Positions 55,824-64,000 of a DNA stretch of 64,000 nt are shown in pieces (the first letter of the stretch is position 1; each line of letters begins with the position of its first letter). Both the position numbers and the translations under genes were made by a program. This stretch comes from Haemonchus contortus (taxonomy: Eukaryota > Nematoda > Chromadorea > Rhabditida > Trichostrongylidae), in the NCBI GenBank assembly GCA_000469685.2, contig LS997567.1, forward strand, positions 9,000,374-9,064,373, given 5' to 3'. The notes under the pieces were generated by a model. It was not told the origin of the DNA. It worked only from the letters and a program-made list of their open reading frames with translations, and did not search any database.

Positions 55824-56304
55824 TAAAGGCACAGTTCACGATAATTTTGGGTAATCCAATTATGACGAAAATTTGAAGTTAAGATGGAAAATAGTGCGAT
55901 GAAGGCGAAGGAACTGCGTGTTTCCAAAGTGAAAAAGGCCTCGGAAAATCGTCAAAAAGAGGCTGGACGAGACTGACAAGGAAGGTCTTTCAGGGCGTGG
56001 GACGCTTTTTGAAAATGGTTTTTTGCATGGTATAGGAGCATGAGCACTGAGTATAGAACTATGGTCCATTTCCGCTAAATGGCCTTCTAAATGCCAAAAA
56101 ACGACTGAAAACGATTTTGTCAGAAATCGCCGTTTTAACCCACTCAGCGTCGTTTGTTTCATTCATGGCGTCGACTGTCTGTACAGTAGAAGGCGCCAGT
56201 TGACTGCGCATTGAAAATAACGTGAACAGTAGCCAAAAAAGGGGGCCACATGTTGAAAAGTGCGGGGAAGTTTCATATACTCTCTCCACGGTTTAGCTGC
56301 CAGC

Positions 56305-56480
56305 AGCGTCGGGTGGTGTGGTGGATAGTCGATGTGGACTTCGAGGAAGGACGACTAGGATGGGTTGATGGTTCGAGAACTCCGGGCCTCGTCGCTTTTG
56401 CATTTTATGCTGCCAACTCCAGATTGGCTCCATATTGCACCAGGGCCAAGCAAGTGCCTGACTGGTCATGGTCGTGACCA
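56305..56480 (+). repeat. tRNA-like (SINE) segment, copy 1
   Basis: GGTGTGGTGGATAGTCGATG resembles an RNA polymerase III A box and GGTTCGAGAACTCC (about 56370) a B box, spaced about 50 bp. Inverted copy at about 57430-57590. Confidence 0.4.
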
Positions 56481-57429
56481 GGACCAGCCAGGCATATAAC
56501 CTCTACAAGCCGTTAGAGTTTGTTTTGTGGCGCACTATCAGTGATCAGTGAAGGAGCTTCCATGCTCAACACTCCCAGTCCTCCTTCCTACCTTCGAGTC
56601 CTCCTTCCCTACCCCCCCCCCCCCCCCCCCCCTCAACTTCCTCACGTAGTTTGTAGTCAAAAAACTCGATATCATATCATCTGGACTTCGGACATTGTAT
56701 TGACATTGCACAGTCCATACAATTAATGCTATGGACAGTAATAGTTTGATTGTTGTCTTATTTCGACCGAATTCCTTCAAAACTGATGAAAGGCTCATCT
56801 AATTCCGATGATTTCACCGTTTTCTACCCTAGCGTTGATCTCGCGCCGTTAAAGGGTTTTTGTCCACAGTTCTGGTTGGTCATCTCCATTTCCTTCTCTA
56901 CTCACGATCAGTTACTCATCTTCTGCAGTCACCTCGACTTCAGCAATGTCCTTCTTGTTCGTGTCCTGCCAGCCCTTCATACGGACGCGAAGTTAGGGGA
57001 TAGTAGGTTGGGAACGGGTATCGCCGAAACCCTTCATCTAGTCATCATCTAGTGATCCAGCGCTAGAATGATTTCCTTCAGGGCTGACAGCTTTTTATAT
57101 CAAGCCTAATGCTCATGGATGTCTCAGCAAGAAGATGAATTGAAAGAGAGTCTGATTGGTTCTCCCACAGGACTCCGTGGTGGACGCCCAGAGGAAGGTC
57201 GGAATCGGGAATCCTGTTGTCTTTCCATTGACGAACGAGGTCGAGTACAGCTTCCATCAAATAGGAACCATACATATTACATATAGGGTTCGGACTCCCC
57301 ATTACAACACTTATTTAGTGTGAATTCAAGAGGCACCTTTATACTCCTGGGATTGTGAAGCCTGGAAGCTCCTCCACTGATAGCGCTCCACACAACGAAT
57401 TCTGACGGCTTGTAGAGATGTGCCTGGCG

Positions 57430-57600
57430 GGTCCTGGTCACGACCATGACCAGTCAGGCACTCGCTTTGGCCCTGGTGCAATATGGAGCCAATCTGGAGG
57501 TGGCAGCATAAAATGCAAAAGCGGAGAAGCCCGGAGTTCCCGAACCATCAACCCATCCCAGTCGTCCTTCCTCGAAGTCCACATCGCTATCCACCACACC
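57430..57600 (-). repeat. tRNA-like (SINE) segment, copy 2
   Basis: Reverse complement of copy 1 with a B-box-like GGTTCGGGAACTCC on the minus strand, in the right arm of FB2. Confidence 0.4.
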
Positions 57601-58219
57601 ATCTGACGCTGCTGGCAGCTCAACCGTGGAGAGCCTATATGAAACTTCCCCGCACTTTTCAACATGTGGCCCCCTTTTTTGGCTACTGTTCACGTTATTT
57701 TCAATGCGCAATCAACTGGCGCCTTCTACTGTACGGACAGTCGACGCCATGAATGAAACAAACAACGCTGAGTGGGTTAAAACGGCGGTTCCCGACAAAA
57801 TCGTTTTCAGTCGTTTTCTGGCATTCAAAAGGCCATTTAGCGGAAATGGACCATAGTTTTATATTCAGTGCTCATGCCCCTATACCATGCAAAAAAACCA
57901 TTTTCAAAAAGCGTCCCACGCCCTGAAAGACCTTCCTTGTGAGACCAGATAACAAAAAAACCTTAGTGCAAAAATAGCCCACCTTTTCCAGCCTCTTGAG
58001 GTAGAGAATTAGAATAAGAATCGCAGCAGCAAAAAGATCAGCAGAAATAAAAGACTTGGAGAAAAACATCGTCTCATCACTCGGCGATCAGCTGATTGTG
58101 TGTGGGTCCTAGAGCAAATATTGCAATCTGTATCGCCTCGACACTGCTCTGACGTGACATCGATCGAGGGGCGGGAAGTCCGGGCGATCCGGTAACGGGG
58201 CTTCCACTATGCCCTAGCT

Positions 58220-58960
58220 GTTGAATTTGGGACTCGACAGCGTCCTTTCTGTTACTCTTGGGGGCAACTGGGTATTCCCAGGGAAGAACTCAGAAACCTT
58301 TTTTATCGTAGATTGTGGCTTTAACTCAAGAGCTCTTAGAAATTAAGGAATCCCGATTGAAATTAAAGGTTTCTTCTTAACCTCTTCCCCTAATATATCC
58401 GATTTTAACCCTGTTGTGAGTGAGCTATAGAGATCTCGTTTCGCCACTATTTCGGGGATTCATGGATTCTCTTCCTCATTTTCGGCTGGTAGGGCTTATT
58501 GTTTAATCGATATAAATTCAATACTTAATCACCTTGATTTTCAATGTTTTCTTTCAAGTGTAAGTTGTCTTGAAAAACTTGATAATACTCGATCGCGTCT
58601 TGGTATGGAAGTCTTCCTACTTTATAATTCTAAAGTGTTGATCTTCAGTGCGCTTCTCGTTCTTTCTTCAAGAAAGGGATATTTATAAGTCCCTCTCTGA
58701 CAAGATTGAGTATGCATCCGAAAAACTCAAGATCGGCTCATGTAAATCAGCTCAACATCAGTCTGATCATGTTAGTAATGAGACTGCCAGATGGGTTATC
58801 CTGGTTCTATGTTCATTGGTATACTCTCGAAAGACACAGTCTCGGCAGTTTGGGCTGTTTCTCAATATCCCTTCTTCGTCAAAAAAACTGATGCTTCATC
58901 GGCTCAAAATGTTGCCTCGCTGCTTCACACTGTACATGTTACATAACTGATAGAAATCTA
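58220..58960. other. No gene seen
   Basis: A/T-rich, with a 100-codon frame (58648-58950) that has no recognisable motif. Confidence 0.4.
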
Positions 58961-58969
58961 AGAAGGATG

Positions 58970-59465
58970 CGGCCACATGTTGAAACATGTTGAAAAGTGA
59001 GGGGAAGTTTTATAGGAGCTATTCAAGGTTCAGCTGCTGGCTTATGGTGTAGGGGGCAGCGGTATGGACTTCGAGTTGGGAAAAATAGGCTGGTTGATGG
59101 TTCGGATCCTCGAGGCGCTGCCGTTTTTGCATTTTATGCTGCCACCTCCAGATTGGTCCCATATTGCACGAGGGCCAAAGCAGCACCTATGAAACTTCCC
59201 CGTACTTTTCAACATGTGGCTCAGAACATCCATTATTTTCAGTGCACAGTCCACATGCGCCTTTTAGTGTGCGGACAGTCGACGCCATGAATAAAACAAA
59301 CGACGGTTGTTGGGTTAAAACGGCCATTTCTGACAAAATCATTTTCACTCCTTTTTTTTGGCCTTCAAAAGGTCATTTAGCGGAAATGGATCATAGTTCT
59401 ATACTCAGTGCTCGTGCTCCTACACCGTGCAAAACCATTTCCAAGAAGCGTCCCACGCGTCTCAT
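58970..59465 (+). mobile_element. Third copy of the FB2-related repeat with compact foldback
   Basis: CCACATGTTGAAAAGTGAGG (about 58972) is inverted at about 59199-59218. It encloses a tRNA-like segment of about 180 bp with the B-box-like GGTTCGGATCCTCG at about 59099. Sequence after 59218 continues as the reverse complement of the FB2 left arm down to GAAGCGTCCCACG at about 59445. Confidence 0.65.
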
Positions 59466-59954
59466 TTCTAACTATAGATAAAAGAGAAAATAAAGGTTAA
59501 TGTAAAGACAATATAAAAGCGTGGTCGCCAATGGGTCAAAAATGGGTCAAAGATTACTTATCCTTCTAACTTGCTAATCTGAGTAGGTCAGCAGACCGGT
59601 CCGCTTCTTCTGCACCTGATAGTAACAACCAAATAAGACGTAGCAATTTGTCGAAAATAGATTAAAACGAAAGCTCATAGTCTCTCTCACCCATAGATTC
59701 CGTAGATGGCACTCGGTTGTGATGGAACAAAACTTGTTTTTCATGCACGAGAAAGTGTGGATTCTTTTGGCACTTAAACTATAGAAGGGTATGGATTCTT
59801 CTATCAGCGCCATAATTGACCAGATCACGAAGTTGGAAATTAAAGCTCACGGGCCAGATCACAAACTTGGAGGTTCTAGGTTTCACTTTGAAACCTCTAC
59901 ATCCCTGCAACGTAGGGGATTTCTCTCGCGATGCGATGGGTCCGTCGGCACTGC

Positions 59955-60230
59955 TGTCATCAAGTAAAATGGGCTGGGCTTGGATCGAAAATTTATAACT
60001 CTATTCAGAAACGTTCTGGGATGCGGCAAAAAGGTATTAAGGGTGGTCAAAATGGTCAAATCCCAGAAGTGGGCGGGATTGACACTAAAGTGCTTAGCTA
60101 AGAATGATTAAGTCTTTTCAGATGCGTTTTTGAACGCGGGAAAAAGGTGTTTGGAGGTAATAAAAGTAAGTGGTTTGAAGTCTGAAGTGGGTGGGGTTTG
60201 CAAAGAGGGAGGGGGCTGAGATCAAAAATT
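59955..60230 (+). repeat. Helitron-like minisatellite fragment
   Basis: Diverged units with GAAGTGGGCGGGATTGACAC and ATCGAAAATTTATAACTC match 46790-47060. A terminus-like GTGGTCGCCAATGGG fragment at about 59521 belongs to the CCCATTG MITE family. Confidence 0.5.
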
Positions 60231-60634
60231 TATACATCTTTCCTTCACATTAACCCTGATTACATAGGTGTACAACTAGGAGATACCATTAAACTCTCAA
60301 AAATTAGACTGAAAATTTTGTAAAAGTTAGTATCCATGGTTCCACACACAGTAGTCCCTTCTACCCAAGAGCAAATGCGTGTAAATGTAAATGTAAAAAC
60401 GTGTAAATCCCTACAACAATTAAAAGAGCCTTTCCTTTCAAAGTTAGTGTTCATAGCCACACACAGCCCAAACTACACAGGGTTTCTTCGACTACATGGA
60501 ATGCAGAGGTATTTGATTTGGATACATCGGAGTACTCTTCATAGCCACACATAGCCCCATTTCACATACCAAAAAATGATGGCCGCTAGAGAAGTGTCGT
60601 GGAAGAGGCTTAGATGATAAAAGTCTGTAATGAA

Positions 60635-60715
60635 AATCAGAAGCTCATGTGGCTCCGTCCCTCATGGCTAGAGCCCCTAGCGCACGCAGTAGCGTGCGTA
60701 GCCGCCTGGTATCCT
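60635..60715 (+). repeat. Short interspersed repeat with internal hairpin, copy 2
   Basis: CTCATGTGGCTCCGTCCCTC, CTCATGGCTAGAGCCCCTAG and TAGCGTGCGTAGCCGC match the reverse strand at 18935-19010. Confidence 0.6.
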
Positions 60716-60806
60716 GAATGCAATGAAGGAACGGTCCATGAGCTTCAAAAATTCTCATACAACATGACGAATGTCTTGTTATTCAAGTTGAGTGCATGTA
60801 GGCGGT

Positions 60807-60857
60807 ATTGAGAGCAGGGTTGACAGCCCGCGTGGGGCTGTCAACCCCGCTCTCAAT
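60807..60857. repeat. 23-bp stem hairpin
   Basis: ATTGAGAGCAGGGTTGACAG then CCC (60807-60829) pairs with 60835-60857 with a single mismatch around a 5-base loop GCGTG. The GC-rich stem has no T run after it that would suggest a terminator. Confidence 0.9.
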
Positions 60858-61029
60858 TTTATCGATAAGTTACACTAACTTTCCTCAGTTTTCTTATTGT
60901 TTATTTGTCCTGATTCGCTCGCTCTGGTAGAAACGTGCCTGTACTGAAGCCAGTTTCCTCTTATGTTAGTACTCGATTGTTGGCCGTTTTCTGCTGAACG
61001 ATCGAACTTCCGTTGGATTGATTGTTTTG

Positions 61030-64000
61030 GTTCTGATCAGAGAACAAATTTAATTCTGAACTATGCCTACCACACGTCGACAAATCAAGGTAGCTATCTC
61101 AAAAGGGCAAGAGTTGCCAGCTAATTCATCAGATAGTCATGTCCTTGAGAAGTAAGAGTTGAACCTATCCCAGTGTGATTATTCCAGAATGTCTATTTCA
61201 GAGGTGTTAGTCGAGATCAGGGACTCGAAAACACCTTTGGAAATCGCAGACGGGATTGAAAGTGAGAAAAGAGCTCGTATTATTTTGTCTGCTGTACCCG
61301 AAGCTTCAGTTAACCTCGCACCTTCAAGATAACAACTTGACTTTTCGAACAAGGCAGCTAGTAACCTGGATATGTTGAATGCACAGCGGTCGAAATGTGC
61401 CGTATGGGAAAATGAGTGAAACACGTCCTAGAGGAGTGAAGGTCGTTTTAACTGCACGGCCACATTGGCGTGGTGCGTTATCGAATTCATACAAACTGGG
61501 CGGGAATGCATTATATTTCCTCATGTCCGGGTCTGTAAGAGTATAACTGCTGAAGAGCAAAGACAAGAATATGAGCTGAGACAAGAATGTAAAGCACGTA
61601 ACAACCGGCCGGTGCGACAGTGAAGTTCGGGTTGTCTACCGAGGTGAGTCGAGACGCTCCGTAGATCTAAACCGTAATATTCGTCAGGGAAACATCCCCT
61701 TTGTCTCGGGTGATGCACGGTCTGAGCTGCTTTTCCTTCGATTCTCGTAGGCTGTCAAACGGAATTGATTATCTTCACAACTTCCTTGATTCATATTCAC
61801 CTGATTTGACATTTATCACAGAGAACTGGTGTCCTCGCGTATTCTTAACTCTGAAATCTTTTGTGATTCTCTTTACGAAATTTTCCGATCCGACCGGTCA
61901 GGACGAAAGGGTGTTGGGGTATGTCGTCTTTCTGAAGGTTTTCTCAACTGGCCAGTAATAGCACCACCACCTTCTTTTGGCTCGCTGCGTGCAGATGTTT
62001 ATTGCTTCGAAGGTTTCAGTCTATTAACTTCGCTTCCTCTTGGATTTGATCTGGTCTACCGCCCTCCTGGGTCTTCTGTTGCTAATGATGAGAAATGGCC
62101 TGAGACTCTTCTCTAACTTCCTTCATCTAAAAGCCATATTGATTATTCTGGTCTAACTCGACTTATGGTGATTGAAGCGCCGGTACAGCTAATAATGCTA
62201 CATCGGCAAGGTTTCTTGATTTGTTTAGCGAATGCTCGCTTTCTCAGTATGTGCCAGGTCCTACTCGAGATAGTTCCATCTCAGACATCATACTCTCGTC
62301 GTCGCCTATTATTAACTAGTCTCCATTTTGCCGCCCTTTGGATCCTCAGACCATCATGTCATCTCTTTTTTCCTTCGAGTGTTCAAGTCAAAAAATCAGA
62401 TAGCTTCTCCCTGACTTCAATAGAGCTAACAGAGGGTCAACTCTTTATCTATCTTCCAAAAACTAGTGAAAATATTCCGAAGTTTACCGTACGGTCGGTG
62501 AACTCTACGGAAGATTGTGTCGATTGTACATATAGCGGACTTTGTAGCGGAGTTTGTACCTTTCCATTTTTCTTGCACTAGGACGAAACCTCGATACCCT
62601 GTACGTATTCATTACCTGATATCACAGAGGGATAGATTGTTTGGAAAATCTCAGAACCTTCCCTCGAAGCTCGAATACGAAAGAGTGTGTTTATTATTAG
62701 ACTTCCACTTGAGAAAGTGCCTGGCATATAGTAGAGAAAGGCGTGCAGCAGCTACACTTAACTGGAAGTATATGTTCGCTTCACTTAAGAAGAAAATAAA
62801 AAGCAGTGTCTGTCTAAGTTACCAGCATTAAGGGATGATGAGGACAACTTATACCTTAATGATGATGACAAAGCAGAAGCACTAGCTGAATTCTTGCCTC
62901 GCTTTCCAACTCTTACTGAAACTACATCACCCCGTGCAGTATCAGACTTGCTTTATCCACCCTCTTCTTCTCTGAACGATGTTAGTATCCCTATGAAGTT
63001 TTGCTAGCACTGAAGTCGTGTTAAAGCTTTATATGGGCAACTTTTGATGGAAGACCTCAAATTGTCTATAAAAACTGCGCTTTTTCTATATACAAATCTC
63101 TTGCAATGTTTCAATGCTTCTTTGATGTTTGCTCAAGTACTCCAACTAATCTTAATCACGGCTGTTCCTAGAGCTAAAGATGCTCTCTTGTCATCTTCCT
63201 ATAGACAAATAAGCATTACGCCTGCCTCTCAAAGTCATCGAAAAGCTCGTCAGGGATAGACTCTTGAAATAGCGCTCTCGTCCAGGGATCTCCTACCACT
63301 GAAGCAACAAGGATTCATTGCAGGGGCCTCAGTAATTACCCAGCTTGCGGACTGCTTATTTGACTTGAATATGGCTATCAATGATGGTAAGAATGTTGTT
63401 GTTATCTAATTCTAATTGTCTGAAGCCTTCGACAAAGCGAACCACGAGAAGCTTATAGAAAAACTTTCTTCACTCGAAATAAGTTGATCGCTACTGGCAT
63501 GGTTCATTGCATATATGACATATAGAGAACTGCGTGTCAGAGTCGAGAATTCTTTCTTTTCAATCCTACCCATGTACGAGTATCCCTCGAGGTGGTGTCC
63601 TGCCACCCTTCTATTTCTGTATCAGACCCACGATTTGCCCAAATTATTGCAAACGCATCCCGCAATAAAGATACAAATGTATGCCGATGACATCAAGATC
63701 TATAGCGTGTATGATAATCGCGATAAAAGTGAAGTGCACCACTCTCTTACTTGATCAATATCATGGATTATGGACCGGGCTTCGGTCAACGAAATACCCC
63801 TTGACCTTGCTAAGATATAAGTTGTGCACATAGGCTACCCTCCTCGTATCGGATATAGGTTCAATAACAACATTCTTTGTACATAGGAGGTGTGACGTGA
63901 TCTCGGAATCTACGTTAAGAGAGACTTGAAGTTTGACGCGCACATTAGCATAATAGTCAAGAAAACCTCTGCTACGCCTTTTCTCACCCTCAGAAATACA
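61030..64000 (+). pseudogene. Decayed second CR1-like LINE, running off the window
   Basis: The ORF1 start MPTTRRQIKVAISKGQELPA (61064) is followed by stops. RPHWRGALSNSYKLGGNA (about 61460) is the ORF1 RSHWRRALANARLLRNAG block. Endonuclease remnants: NGIDYLHNFLDSYSPDLTFI then TENW (about 61760) and DLVYRPPGSS (about 62050). Reverse transcriptase remnants: AVPRAKDALLSSSYRQISIT (about 63160), LSEAFDKANHEKLIEKL-like sequence (about 63420), and QMYADDIKIYSVYDNRD (about 63675) with the catalytic YADD preserved. Numerous stops and frameshifts occur throughout. The order and spacing match the copy at 33440-38092, but divergence is high, so this is an older insertion of a related family. Confidence 0.8.

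Larger units (their letters stand above)
55976..57940. mobile_element. Foldback element FB2, about 590-bp arms with tRNA-like segments
   Basis: Arms 55976-56580 and 57355-57940 begin ACAAGGAAGGTCTTTCAGGG and are inverted copies at roughly 90% identity. The spacer (56581-57354) is unrelated and includes a run of C near 56615. Each arm holds a SINE-like segment. No transposase was found. Confidence 0.8.
55824..58165 (-). mobile_element. GTTCACGATAA-type MITE interrupted by a foldback element
   Basis: The left end TAAAGGCACAGTTCACGATA (55824) and about 150 bp after it are the reverse complement of 29300-29468. The right part, 57950-58165, is the reverse complement of about 28960-29170. Between them lies the foldback at 55976-57940, so the MITE is the host. 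Confidence 0.6.

Noticed and set aside
56305..56480. Functional tRNA gene
   Set aside because: Boxes are imperfect and no cloverleaf could be drawn; kept only as a tRNA-like repeat.

Overview
The window looks like repeat-saturated intergenic and intronic DNA from a nematode, most likely a clade V strongylid (hookworm or relative). The evidence is many small exons with mostly short introns, nematode-style MULE, Tc1, piggyBac, CR1 and RTE transposons, and two conserved eukaryotic housekeeping genes. The species cannot be fixed from sequence alone. Nothing bacterial, no CRISPR array, rRNA or convincing tRNA gene was seen.

Host genes lie on the minus strand between about 7 and 30.4 kb. In transcriptional order they are: a 12-exon gene for an uncharacterised Arg/Gly/Tyr-rich protein (30365 to 24676); a decayed copy of the RNA exosome subunit Rrp4/EXOSC2 (23638 to about 22430); the last exons of an unrecognised gene (21938 to 21417); and 6-phosphogluconolactonase (20651 to 6984). 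The last has four exons in frame, a 12.9-kb second intron and no visible C-terminal exon. A possible tiny two-exon C2HC-finger gene sits inside that intron.

Tetranucleotide TATG/CATA arrays occupy 996-3057, 4673-5865 and 14214-17990, about 7 kb in total. They appear to be internal modules of Helitron-like elements. These start with TCCTACT or TCCTTACT after a host A, then carry a microsatellite, a TTTGACCGG or CGCAAATTTCGG segment, and GC-rich minisatellites of about 120 bp. The very long MYVC/TYIH reading frames over the arrays are artefacts.

From 30.9 kb rightwards the window is a stack of transposons. A 1.9-kb repeat family with terminal inverted repeats (called R here) is the oldest layer. 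One R copy is split by a nearly intact CR1-like LINE (33.44-38.09 kb). Another R copy hosts a piggyBac-derived element (41027-41681) and a Tc1-like transposon with doubled ends (41942-45754). That Tc1 transposase gene is interrupted by a 2.2-kb piggyBac element flanked by TTAA, which itself carries a Helitron-like insertion. Further right are an internally deleted Tc1/mariner-type element (49413-49985), two convergent Mutator-like transposase pseudogenes forming a 1.65-kb-armed palindrome (50.7-54.96 kb), foldback elements with tRNA-like cores (55.8-59.5 kb), and a second, heavily decayed CR1 copy running off the window (61.0-64.0 kb).

Taken together, the window is a nested transposon graveyard in which the order of insertion can be read from target-site duplications and restored host sequence. 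The few host genes are stretched or broken by it.
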